Shown: positions 32,970-39,961 of the stretch, piece after piece | How the letters are laid out: the number at the start of each line of letters is the position of its first letter | Numbering within the stretch: the stretch's first letter is position 1 | Made by a program: the position numbers and the translations under genes | Notes under the pieces: model-generated | Database searches by the model: none | Seen by the model: the letters and a program-made list of their open reading frames with translations, nothing else | What the model was told of the DNA's origin: nothing | From: an uncultured bacterium | GTDB lineage: Bacteria > Patescibacteriota > Minisyncoccia > Phycocordibacterales > PALSA-1337 | DNA length: 40,021 bases | Direction: 5' to 3' | Assembly (NCBI GenBank): GCA_903870315.1 | Contig: CAIQCJ010000022.1 | Coordinates: 1-40,021, forward strand

Positions 32970-33596
32970 ATGAGCACAGCCAAACGAATACTATTAGTAT
33001 CTATAACTATTGTCATCATAGCCGCTGCTTGGTTTTTCACAGATCGCCGTTTCGGTGTAGTTACACCAGTAACAAGTATTATCAATAATCAGACTTTAAC
33101 ACCAATATCTATGCATGCAGTAACTATCAAAACCAATAAAGGCACCATAATCTTCGAAACTTATGATAACGATGCACCCAAGGCATCTTCTAACTTCATC
33201 ACTCTAGCCAACAAGGGCTTTTACAATGGTCTTATATTTCACAGAGTTATAAAAGACTTCATGATTCAAGGTGGTGATCCTACTGGCACCGGTATGGGTG
33301 GTCCTGGATATAAATTCGCAGATGAGCTAGATCCAAGCACTCCTTCTTATAAAGCTGGCTATATTCGAGGTGTTGTCGCTATGGCCAACTCTGGTCCTGA
33401 CACCAATGGAAGTCAATTCTTTATCATGCACAAGGATGTACCACTTCCTCATAACTACACAATATTTGGAAAAGTCATATCTGGTCTAGATGTTGTCGAT
33501 GCTATAGCAACCACACCTCGTGACGGTAATGACAAGCCCTTGACGAAAGTGGTCATAGAAAGCGTTACAGTAGCAACTTCTTCTGCTCCAAATTAG
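32970..33596 (+). CDS. Membrane-anchored cyclophilin-type peptidyl-prolyl isomerase
   Basis: 208 residues: N-terminal anchor (about 6-24), a short linker, then a cyclophilin domain (about 47-205) with FHRVIKDFMIQGGDPTGTGM (the FHR...Q...GGD active-site region), GVVAMANSGPDTNGSQFFI and FGKVISGLDVVDAI. The Arg, Phe, Gln and Asn/Ser contacts usual for Pro isomerisation are present. It probably folds secreted proteins outside the membrane. The A-rich leader (AATCACAAA before the ATG) has no Shine-Dalgarno sequence. Confidence 0.92.
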   Translation: MSTAKRILLVSITIVIIAAAWFFTDRRFGVVTPVTSIINNQTLTPISMHAVTIKTNKGTIIFETYDNDAPKASSNFITLANKGFYNGLIFHRVIKDFMIQGGDPTGTGMGGPGYKFADELDPSTPSYKAGYIRGVVAMANSGPDTNGSQFFIMHKDVPLPHNYTIFGKVISGLDVVDAIATTPRDGNDKPLTKVVIESVTVATSSAPN

Positions 33597-33605
33597 TGTT
33601 ATCAT
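33597..33605 (+). promoter_or_regulatory. Extended -10 (TGT-TATCAT) of nuclease gene
   Basis: TGT TATCAT begins directly after the cyclophilin stop and ends 6 nt before the ATG at 33612; predicted leaderless transcript. Confidence 0.45.
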
Positions 33606-33611
33606 ATAGCT

Positions 33612-34388
33612 ATGTCAGACTTCTATAACTCGCGTCGTACCAGTAGGCTTTTTGATCCTAAGTCGGAGGTGTCTTTCAAGGTAAGTCGATCCAAGATAGA
33701 TCTCTTCATGAGCTGTCCACTTTGTTTCTATCTGGACTGTCGTCTTGGTGTAGCTAGACCGCCGGGGTTTCCTTTTAATTTGAACTCTGCTGTTGATGCT
33801 TTATTGAAAAAAGAATTTGATATACACCGAGCCAAGAAGCGTCCACATCCGCTTATGCAAGCTTATGGTTTGAAAGACGTCATACCTTATGAACATGAGA
33901 ATATGGATGTCTGGCGTAGTAATTTCAAAGGCATAACCTTTCGACATCCAAATACCAATCTTCTCATAACTGGAGCCATAGATGATATCTGGATCAATGA
34001 AGCCGGGGAAGTGATTATCGTTGACTACAAAGCTACCAGCAAAGAAGAGAAAGTTTCTCTGGATAAAGAATGGCAGATAGGATACAAGCGTCAGATGGAA
34101 GTGTATCAGTGGCTATTTCGCCAGAATGGATTTCAAGTTTCCAAGACTGGCTATTTTGTATATTGCAACGGCAAAACAGACCGCGCGGCTTTCGATGCTA
34201 AGTTGGAGTTCGATATAGATCTCATACCATATACTGGCGATGATGCTTGGATCGACAAAGCACTTATGGATATCAAGGCTTGTTTAATATCCGGCACAGC
34301 TCCGAAACCAAGCAAAGCATGTGATTATTGTGCTTATCGTAAATCTGCCCGTGATGCTCAAGAAGAGCATAAGAAGGCTCATAAATAG
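33612..34388 (+). CDS. PD-(D/E)XK nuclease-superfamily protein (Cas4/RecB-like)
   Basis: 258 residues. The core reads GAIDDIWINEAGEVIIVDYKATS: the Asp of GAIDD and the Asp-x-Lys of VDYK form a PD-(D/E)XK active site (about 119-137), and KRQMEVYQWLFRQNGF supplies the QxxxY motif. Cysteines CPLCFYLDC near residues 34-42 and CDYCAYRK near 236-243 frame the domain, as in Fe-S-stapled Cas4/AddB nucleases. No cas genes or CRISPR repeats are present in the window, so a DNA-repair or end-processing role is more likely than CRISPR adaptation. Confidence 0.8.
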   Translation: MSDFYNSRRTSRLFDPKSEVSFKVSRSKIDLFMSCPLCFYLDCRLGVARPPGFPFNLNSAVDALLKKEFDIHRAKKRPHPLMQAYGLKDVIPYEHENMDVWRSNFKGITFRHPNTNLLITGAIDDIWINEAGEVIIVDYKATSKEEKVSLDKEWQIGYKRQMEVYQWLFRQNGFQVSKTGYFVYCNGKTDRAAFDAKLEFDIDLIPYTGDDAWIDKALMDIKACLISGTAPKPSKACDYCAYRKSARDAQEEHKKAHK

Positions 34389-34400
34389 TTAAAATTGCAA

Positions 34401-34437
34401 GCAAATTGGCGCGCACTTGCCCGTACACGCCAATTGC
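34401..34437. terminator. Hairpin between convergent genes
   Basis: GCAAATTGGCG (34401-34411) pairs with CGCCAATTGC (34428-34437) with one bulge; loop of 16 nt. It lies 12 nt after the nuclease stop and probably ends its transcript, although only a weak T-stretch (TATTTTGT) follows. The rest of the 288-nt gap to 34677 holds no convincing gene: only a weak plus-strand TTGACG-17-TTTATT (34522-34550) and the 11-bp repeats. Confidence 0.5.
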
Positions 34438-34618
34438 TATTTTGTAAGCCCGCCTAAGTTTTTTTGTTATTACATAAGTGGTTTATTTTGCTGGGTAAAG
34501 TCGGTTTATCCAGCTAGGAAGTTGACGTCACGCATCAAGACTATTTTATTAAGGACTACATCGACATGTAATCATCATAAGTCTATCTTCGTCAGATAAA
34601 ATTTTAATCAAAAAATTT

Positions 34619-34669
34619 TCAAGAAACGTTCAAGAAGTTCTCAAGAAACTATGAAGAAATGACGAAGAA
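34619..34669 (+). repeat. Five 11-bp tandem repeats (TCAAGAA-N4)
   Basis: TCAAGAA at 34619, 34630 and 34641, then TGAAGAA at 34652 and CGAAGAA at 34663, each exactly 11 bp apart. The block ends 7 nt before the 3' end of the OmpR-type regulator gene. Direct repeats with an 11-bp period, one helical turn, are the form of binding sites of OmpR/PhoB winged-helix regulators, so this may be an operator of the adjacent regulator. No gene start is visible beside it. It is not a CRISPR array: the units are too short. Confidence 0.6.
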
Positions 34670-34676
34670 AACAAGA

Positions 34677-35348
34677 TTACGAGTTGATGATATATCCTCG
34701 ACCAGGCATATTGATGATTATTTCCTTTTCGTTTACGGAATTGAGCTTTTTGCGGATGTTTCTTATGTGAGCCTCGACTGTATTGGAGAATGGATCACTA
34801 TCGGCCGTCCAGACATGTTCCATAATAGAGCTACGGGACATGATAGTGTCAACATTGCGTACAAGGTCTTCCAAGACACCGAATTCTTTTCGCGTCAGTG
34901 GTACATCCTTGTTATCTAAAGTGGTGGTCTGTTTGTTTGTGTCCAAGACGAGTTTTCCTACTTTGATATTGTTATCTTTACGTAACTCTTTTGGTCTACG
35001 CAGCATAGCCTTTATCCTGGCATGCAACTCTGACATAGAAAAAGGCTTGGTCATATAGTCGTCTGCTCCAGCTTCTAGAGCAGCCACCTTGGTATCGGTG
35101 TCAGTGTTTATAGATAGAAAGATAATCGGTGTTGATCTACCACTAGCACGTATCTCCTTACAGATAGTCAGGCCACTCTTTTTGGGTAGAGAATTGTCCA
35201 ATATAACCAGGTCATAATCATAACTTCTGGCTAGAAAGCCACCTTCTTGACCATCTTCAGCTGTCTCCACAGTATATCCAAAAGCACCAAGGCCTTTTTG
35301 CACCATTTGTGCTATGTACTTGTCATCTTCTACGAAGAGTATTTTCAT
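34677..35348 (-). CDS. OmpR/PhoB-family response regulator (orphan)
   Basis: 223 residues: receiver domain (1-118) with acidic pocket EDD (7-9), phospho-acceptor Asp51 in VILDNSLP, Thr/Ser in FLSIN and Lys in TKPFS; then a winged-helix DNA-binding domain (about 128-222) with LTRKEFGVLEDLVRN, SNTVEAHIRNIRKKLN and GRGYII. The conserved second-helix and wing texts are those of OmpR/PhoB regulators. No histidine kinase gene is next to it. A perfect extended -10 lies 8 nt upstream of the ATG. Confidence 0.93.
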   Translation of the reverse strand: MKILFVEDDKYIAQMVQKGLGAFGYTVETAEDGQEGGFLARSYDYDLVILDNSLPKKSGLTICKEIRASGRSTPIIFLSINTDTDTKVAALEAGADDYMTKPFSMSELHARIKAMLRRPKELRKDNNIKVGKLVLDTNKQTTTLDNKDVPLTRKEFGVLEDLVRNVDTIMSRSSIMEHVWTADSDPFSNTVEAHIRNIRKKLNSVNEKEIIINMPGRGYIINS

Positions 35349-35356
35349 TGGCGGAT

Positions 35357-35365
35357 ATTATATCA
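35357..35365 (-). promoter_or_regulatory. Extended -10 (TGA-TATAAT) of response regulator
   Basis: Minus strand: TGA TATAAT ending 8 nt before the ATG at 35348. Confidence 0.45.
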
Positions 35366-35449
35366 AGTCTGTGGTAATAGGCTAGTGGCTGTGATAGGAT
35401 TATTATAAGTTATTATTAGATATAATTAGACTACCAAATACTATGGATT

Positions 35450-36592
35450 TTGGAATATATAATAGATAAAGAAAACAACTCTAAAAAAGAGCAAGAAGAG
35501 CAGATCAAGGCTACCGGTGGAGAGATTGAAGAAACTCCAGAGCCGTTGACTCTGAAAGAGATTATGTCAGACAAAGAGAAGAGTTCTTTGTTTGTTAAGA
35601 TGCTTGATAATGATGGTGGTCAAGAATATAAAGATCTATTAGCCCGTCTAACTTCCAGCAAGCTGGAAGAGGCCGACGTTGACGCCTTATCCAATCATAG
35701 GAAGAAGTTTGAAGTGAAGATGCAAAGGGTTGAGAATGTCAAAGGACAAATAACCGAAGAGGTGGCTATAGAGCTTGCTGAGAGGAATCCAGATATCAAG
35801 AAACTTTTGGAAAATGTTGGCGCCGATAGTATAGTCGGTATTGTTCAGGAGCGTCTGGGTGATTTGTCTGTTACCGAACCAGAACGTTTCAATAAGCTCG
35901 CTAAAAATATAGAGAGTATGCAATCTTTCCAGAAGGGTAAGTTTAAGGAATTACAAAACAACGTTGAAAAGATGTGTACAGAAAAGAACCTCGATGGAGG
36001 TGAATATCTGAAGGCTCTAGCTATAGAAGATCCAGATGAGAGGGAGAAGGCTTTGGTCTCACTAGTCAGAGATTCTTGGGGTGATGGATTTTTGGGTAAA
36101 TCCAGAAGATTCCTGGATCTGCTTTCGTTTAAAGCTTTTTCTGCAAATGGTACTCTAAAACTAGATAAGAAAAAGCCCGAAGTCGACGCTATTTTCCAAG
36201 AACTAGACAAAAAGAAAAAATCTATAGGTAAGATCTTAGTCACTACCATAAAGGGTAGTGACGATATGCGAGAGGCTCTCGCTAAGTCCATCTTAGGAGA
36301 ATTCACCAAGAAAGAGCAGTTCGGATTCAAAGATGCTAAATCTGTACCGCAGATAAAACCGGAAGAAATACAGAAGAGGTGGGAAGACACAAAAGCAGAA
36401 GGATTTTCTGGTCCTGGGGGCAATAAGTCATGGGATGAGATGTCTACTTTAGAACAAGACAGCGCACGCGATTATTTTCTGGAAGACATCAAGACGGAGC
36501 AGGCTTCCAAGAGGAAAGGAGGTATTTGGAATCTTATCCTGGGTTCAATATTTGAAGTATTTTTGCTTGATCAGAAGAAAGATCTAAAATAG
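35450..36592 (+). CDS. Charged cytoplasmic protein of unknown function
   Basis: 380 residues, very rich in Lys and Glu, predicted mainly helical, no signal peptide; only a weakly hydrophobic patch near the C-terminus (WNLILGSIFEVFLL, about 360-373) that might touch a membrane. No family is recognised. The start is uncertain: the longest frame opens at a TTG (35450), while the nearest ATG (35443) is in another frame and stops after 8 codons; an in-frame ATG occurs at 35564. The next small helical gene is 28 nt downstream and may be its partner. Confidence 0.7.
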   Translation: MEYIIDKENNSKKEQEEQIKATGGEIEETPEPLTLKEIMSDKEKSSLFVKMLDNDGGQEYKDLLARLTSSKLEEADVDALSNHRKKFEVKMQRVENVKGQITEEVAIELAERNPDIKKLLENVGADSIVGIVQERLGDLSVTEPERFNKLAKNIESMQSFQKGKFKELQNNVEKMCTEKNLDGGEYLKALAIEDPDEREKALVSLVRDSWGDGFLGKSRRFLDLLSFKAFSANGTLKLDKKKPEVDAIFQELDKKKKSIGKILVTTIKGSDDMREALAKSILGEFTKKEQFGFKDAKSVPQIKPEEIQKRWEDTKAEGFSGPGGNKSWDEMSTLEQDSARDYFLEDIKTEQASKRKGGIWNLILGSIFEVFLLDQKKDLK

Positions 36593-36620
36593 TTAGTATT
36601 ATAAATATAAATAAAAATAA

Positions 36621-36920
36621 ATGACTACCTCAAACACAACAGCTCTATATAATAAGCTTATCGAGCTATTCGAAGCCAGTGACGAGAAAGCAGCAAAATC
36701 TTTCTTAGCTCAGCATGTGAAGGAATTCCCAGAAGATATACAGAAGAAGATCGTCTTTGCATTGTTCGAGGATGCTCTAGAAAGTAAGGCAGATACTGAT
36801 GCTCGTGTAGCAGAGATTCAACAAGAAGGTCTTGACGCTATCAAGTCTATAGAAGATAAAGAAAATACTTTCAAGGACAAACAAAAAATCTCCAAACTCA
36901 GATCCTTGCTAGGCCTTTAA
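36621..36920 (+). CDS. Small helical protein of unknown function
   Basis: 99 residues, acidic and almost entirely helical in appearance (LYNKLIELFEASDEKAAKSF, FALFEDALESK, IEDKENTFKDKQKISKLRSL). No membrane segment. It follows the 380-residue unknown protein by 28 nt in an A-rich leader (AAATAAAAATAA before the ATG) without a Shine-Dalgarno sequence. No function can be assigned. Confidence 0.7.
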   Translation: MTTSNTTALYNKLIELFEASDEKAAKSFLAQHVKEFPEDIQKKIVFALFEDALESKADTDARVAEIQQEGLDAIKSIEDKENTFKDKQKISKLRSLLGL

Positions 36921-36936
36921 GTCATATTTCAGTTTG

Positions 36937-37008
36937 TGCCCTCGGCAGGAATCGAACCTACAATTACCCCTTAGGACGGGGCAGTTATATCCATTTAACT
37001 ACGAGGGC
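36937..37008 (-). tRNA. tRNA-Arg (CCT)
   Basis: Minus strand: acceptor GCCCUCG/CGAGGGC, anticodon stem GCCCC/GGGGU around GUCCUAA (anticodon CCU), T arm GTAGGTTCGATTCCTGC, discriminator A. CCA is not encoded (CAA follows). Confidence 0.92.
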
Positions 37009-37082
37009 GTGCCTATCAAATCATACGTAAATATGGGTACTTACATGGAAAGATTAACATACTTCCGCCTTTATTATAAATC

Positions 37083-37091
37083 TGTTATAGT
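37083..37091 (+). promoter_or_regulatory. Extended -10 (TGT-TATAGT), leaderless type
   Basis: TGT TATAGT ends exactly 6 nt before the ATG at 37098. This spacing favours that ATG over the GTG at 37092. Confidence 0.5.
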
Positions 37092-37097
37092 GTGCCA

Positions 37098-37382
37098 ATG
37101 ACGCCAGAAGAAAAGTCATCATTTGAGCAAGTACAGAAACTAGTAGCAGAGAACAACAAGATATTGAGAGGTCTACGTCGTTCCAACAGAGTCTCTACTT
37201 TCTTCCATGTTTTCTATTGGGTCTTGATAATAGCAGCCACTGTCAGTTCGTATTATTTCATCGAACCTTACGTTAAGCTATTACCGAACGTTATGGGTGC
37301 AGTGCAGGGCGACGTAAATTCTGCAAATGCTGCTATGCAACAGCTCAAGTCTTTGCAGTCAGTCTTGCCATCGAAGAAGTAA
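37098..37382 (+). CDS. Small single-pass membrane protein, unknown
   Basis: 94 residues: a charged cytoplasmic helix (MTPEEKSSFEQVQKLVAENN), a basic patch (GLRRSNR), one membrane segment (about 34-54) and an outside helix ending in SKK. I have seen similar small proteins in Parcubacteria but know no function. The start is chosen from the -10 spacing. Confidence 0.7.
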   Translation: MTPEEKSSFEQVQKLVAENNKILRGLRRSNRVSTFFHVFYWVLIIAATVSSYYFIEPYVKLLPNVMGAVQGDVNSANAAMQQLKSLQSVLPSKK

Positions 37383-37392
37383 GAGAAAAGAC

Positions 37393-37414
37393 GCCGAAGT
37401 AGCTGTTTTGGTAG
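37393..37414 (+). pseudogene. 5' fragment of a tRNA (Phe-like)
   Basis: This 22-nt stretch matches the first 22 bases of the intact tRNA-Phe 39 nt downstream at 18 positions (acceptor strand, TAGCT, TTGGTAG). It then diverges and has no anticodon or T arm. It looks like a decayed partial duplication of the tRNA 5' half. Confidence 0.45.
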
Positions 37415-37431
37415 CAATGCACCATCCTCAT

Positions 37432-37504
37432 GCCGAGGTAGCTCAGTTGGTAGAGCATTCCCCTGAAGAGGGAAGGGTCACCAGTTCGATCCTGGTCCTC
37501 GGCA
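37432..37504 (+). tRNA. tRNA-Phe (GAA)
   Basis: Acceptor GCCGAGG/CCTCGGC, anticodon stem UUCCC/GGGAA around CUGAAGA (anticodon GAA), T arm CCAGTTCGATCCTGG, discriminator A; CCA not encoded (CAT follows). Confidence 0.94.
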
Positions 37505-37531
37505 CATTATTTAAGTGATATTTTAACGCTA

Positions 37532-37561
37532 TTGACAGATATGGTATTGTCGTGATATACT
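37532..37561 (+). promoter_or_regulatory. Strong promoter (TTGACA-18-TATACT) of first surface gene
   Basis: Perfect -35 (37532-37537), 18-nt spacer, -10 TATACT (37556-37561) with TGA before it. The leader would be about 56 nt. The same architecture precedes the paralogous gene at 38534. Confidence 0.65.
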
Positions 37562-37623
37562 ATTAAAGTTAAAAGTCTAATACAGTCACTTAGATTTTCG
37601 TGGCTTAATACAGCTTTAAATTT

Positions 37624-38445
37624 ATGAAAAACAACACAATCAAAATTCACGCACTGAACATAGCGATCATATCAGTGGTAGTAGTCTTGGTGTCTTTGGC
37701 TTCTGCAAGCAAAGCCCATGGATGTTCAGAATATGACGGTTGTTCAGATAGCGAATATACCAATAACGATAGCTATCTTACATATCCAGACACTTCCTAT
37801 GGCTATTCAAATCCTAGTACGACTTATACTTCTACGGCGTATTATTACAGTTCTCCAGCTTATCAATATACTTCGTATCCTGATTATCAGTCGAATTATA
37901 CATATTCTCCATCTTACCAATACTCTTATTCTAAGCCTTCCTACACTGGTTCTTATCAGTACCCAGCGATCAAAAATACTGGTGGCCCTATAACTGCTAC
38001 TTGTTACCCACAACCATTGTCTACTTATGTTGGAACAGCAGTCCAGTGGACGAGCTCTGTTTCTGGTGGTGTAGACAACTACAATATCACTTGGATAGGG
38101 GATGAAGGTTTGTATGGTTATGGCCCTTCTATAATGAAGACCTACAATACCTCTGGTTCTAAGACTGCCAGTATCAAGGTCACATCCGGTGGTCAGACTA
38201 CTACTGTAAATTGTTCAAATTCTATCAATGTTATGGACAATTTAGTTTCAAGCAACTATTATCAGTCGGGGTCGTATAATAATCAGTATAGTAACTATAA
38301 CAATTATAGTAATTACGGCTATAATAGTTACAATAGTGGCTCCAATTATGACTATTCTAGCCATGGCAACAATTCAAATTATAGCTCTCCTAACTACGAT
38401 AATCAGATCTATAACTATAATAACAGCCAATACTCCTATCGATAG
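37624..38445 (+). CDS. Secreted Tyr/Ser-rich protein with one PKD-like domain
   Basis: 273 residues: signal peptide (about 1-33, ASKAHGC), then a Tyr/Ser/Pro-rich region (about 45-118, many YSY, SPSY, TSTAYYY), one Ig/PKD-like domain (about 123-205, ATCYPQPLSTYVGTAVQWTS, NITWIGDEGLYGYG, TVNCS) and a Tyr/Asn/Ser-rich tail (YNNYSNYGYNS). The paired Cys in ATCY and VNCS probably form a disulfide. No C-terminal anchor is seen, so it is secreted or held by another protein. It is a paralogue of the next gene. Confidence 0.8.
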   Translation: MKNNTIKIHALNIAIISVVVVLVSLASASKAHGCSEYDGCSDSEYTNNDSYLTYPDTSYGYSNPSTTYTSTAYYYSSPAYQYTSYPDYQSNYTYSPSYQYSYSKPSYTGSYQYPAIKNTGGPITATCYPQPLSTYVGTAVQWTSSVSGGVDNYNITWIGDEGLYGYGPSIMKTYNTSGSKTASIKVTSGGQTTTVNCSNSINVMDNLVSSNYYQSGSYNNQYSNYNNYSNYGYNSYNSGSNYDYSSHGNNSNYSSPNYDNQIYNYNNSQYSYR

Positions 38446-38462
38446 GCACTAGATGATGACTA

Positions 38463-38492
38463 TTGACAAAAGAGGTACAGTAGTGCTATAAT
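38463..38492 (+). promoter_or_regulatory. Strong promoter (TTGACA-18-TATAAT) of second surface gene
   Basis: Perfect -35 (38463-38468), 18-nt spacer, extended perfect -10 (TGC-TATAAT, ends 38492). The leader would be about 35 nt. Confidence 0.7.
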
Positions 38493-38533
38493 ACTACTAC
38501 TATTAACAATAAACACGAGCAATCGTTAAATAT

Positions 38534-39811
38534 ATGAAAAATACACGCATAATCAAATACAGTCTGTTGTCTATAGCCAGCATTTGTGCCGTGGTAGCGA
38601 TAGTCTTCTTGACTTCCGCTTCTGTAGCTCATGGTTGTTCAGCTTATGATAACTATTGTGGTACGGCTCCGGTATACAACTATACTGGTACTTACCAATA
38701 TCCTATAGTTCAACCAAACGTCAGTCAACTAAATGCTACTTGTTACGCCACACCTCTTTCAGTCTATGCTGGAGGTACCACCCAGTGGGCTAGCTCAGTA
38801 ACTGGTGGTATCGGTTCTTATAACATAACTTGGATGGGTGACGAAGGTCTTTCTGGTTACGGTTCTGTCATCACCAAGACGTATTACAATGCAGGTTCTA
38901 AGAGTGCAAGTATAACAGTGCTATCTGGTAGTCAGAGAGTGTCTGTAAATTGTTCTACTACGGTAAATGTTATCGGTTCTTCGAACTATTATAATTACAA
39001 TAACTATAACAATTATACGGCACCACTTTCAGCAAGCTGTTCTGCAAATGCAAGCTATGCCGGTCTCGGATCTGCTGTTACGTGGACTACTAGTGTAACT
39101 GGTGGTAACGGATATTACACATATAACTGGGGTGGTACTGATGGCATATATGGCAGCAGTCAGTCAGTAGCTTATACATACAATACCCCTGGTTCTAAGA
39201 CAGCTTACGTCTCAGTAACTTCAAATGGTCAGACTACCACGTCTTATTGTACTAACCCCGTCACAGTAGGTTCTACATATGGAGTCATATATCAAAATGG
39301 ATATAATGTCATAAACTCAAATACAGCTAATTCTCTAGATATTGGTTGTTACGCAGATCCTATAACGAGCACTATAAATCAGCCTGTTACATGGAATGTA
39401 GAAGTCACTGGTGGTATCGCTCCTTACACATATTCTTGGACAGGTTCTGATGGTTTGAATAGTGCTCAGGTCAATGCTATCAAGTATTATTCTACAAACG
39501 GTGTTAAGAGCGCCATAGTCACAGTTACTTCAGCTGATGGTAAGACCGGTACTCGTTCTTGTAGCAATACAGTAACTGTTGGCTCAACAAGTAGAGGTTC
39601 TGTCGCTGGTGCAAGTTCTAATAACAATACATCTGGAACAAACAGTAATACGGTCGCACCTTCAAATCAGACAAATCAAAACGGTAGTCAATTGACTGGT
39701 TCAGCTATATTCTCCTTCGATAACGTTCCTTGGGGTTGGATAGCGATACTCATCATTTTGGTTTTGTTTGCTACAGTTATGTATCTCTTGTTCAACAGAC
39801 AAAAGATTTAA
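38534..39811 (+). CDS. Membrane-anchored surface protein with three PKD-like domains
   Basis: 425 residues: signal peptide (about 1-35, ASVAHGCSAYDNYC), three Ig/PKD-like domains (about 65-148, 163-242 and 268-350), each with a first Cys (ATCY, ASCS, IGCY), an N-x-x-W or Y-x-W core and a final Cys (VNCS, SYCT, RSCS), an Asn/Ser/Gln-rich linker (about 355-390), and a C-terminal membrane helix (about 398-418) ending NRQKI. Domain 1 is very close to the single domain of the upstream paralogue. It is likely to be exposed at the cell surface for adhesion or scaffold functions. Confidence 0.82.
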   Translation: MKNTRIIKYSLLSIASICAVVAIVFLTSASVAHGCSAYDNYCGTAPVYNYTGTYQYPIVQPNVSQLNATCYATPLSVYAGGTTQWASSVTGGIGSYNITWMGDEGLSGYGSVITKTYYNAGSKSASITVLSGSQRVSVNCSTTVNVIGSSNYYNYNNYNNYTAPLSASCSANASYAGLGSAVTWTTSVTGGNGYYTYNWGGTDGIYGSSQSVAYTYNTPGSKTAYVSVTSNGQTTTSYCTNPVTVGSTYGVIYQNGYNVINSNTANSLDIGCYADPITSTINQPVTWNVEVTGGIAPYTYSWTGSDGLNSAQVNAIKYYSTNGVKSAIVTVTSADGKTGTRSCSNTVTVGSTSRGSVAGASSNNNTSGTNSNTVAPSNQTNQNGSQLTGSAIFSFDNVPWGWIAILIILVLFATVMYLLFNRQKI

Positions 39812-39819
39812 ACATAAGT

Positions 39820-39835
39820 ACAGTATATATACTGT
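39820..39835. promoter_or_regulatory. 16-bp perfect palindrome
   Basis: ACAGTATATATACTGT is fully self-complementary and lies 9 nt after the surface gene stop, before transposase sequence. Possibly a binding site or the stem of an end-of-transcript hairpin; no T-run follows. Confidence 0.35.
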
Positions 39836-39844
39836 GCGACATCT

Positions 39845-39857
39845 GCGGCAAAGCCGC
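39845..39857. other. Small GC-rich hairpin
   Basis: GCGGC-AAA-GCCGC, a 5-bp stem with a 3-nt loop, in a locally GC-rich patch (39843-39870) unlike the A/T-rich surroundings. The remaining sequence to 39961 shows no gene. Confidence 0.3.
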
Positions 39858-39961
39858 GACGGCGACGAAGTAGCTAAATACGAGTTAATGGTAATTTAAG
39901 CAGTCTGAAATGATGATTCTGTGTTAGCCTGTATTGGTAAAAGCCTAATTAACTATATACC

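Noticed and set aside
34417-34599. 60-codon frame in the convergent gap
   Set aside because: It overlaps the hairpin at 34401-34437, has no promoter or start signal and an ordinary random composition.
34619-34669. CRISPR array
   Set aside because: Units of 7 bp with 4-bp gaps are far too short, and no cas genes are near except a stand-alone PD-(D/E)XK protein.
35845-36423. 192-codon minus-strand frame inside the 380-residue unknown gene
   Set aside because: Its composition (Ser/Phe/Leu-rich mirror of Lys/Glu-rich codons) is what an antisense shadow gives, and no promoter is seen.
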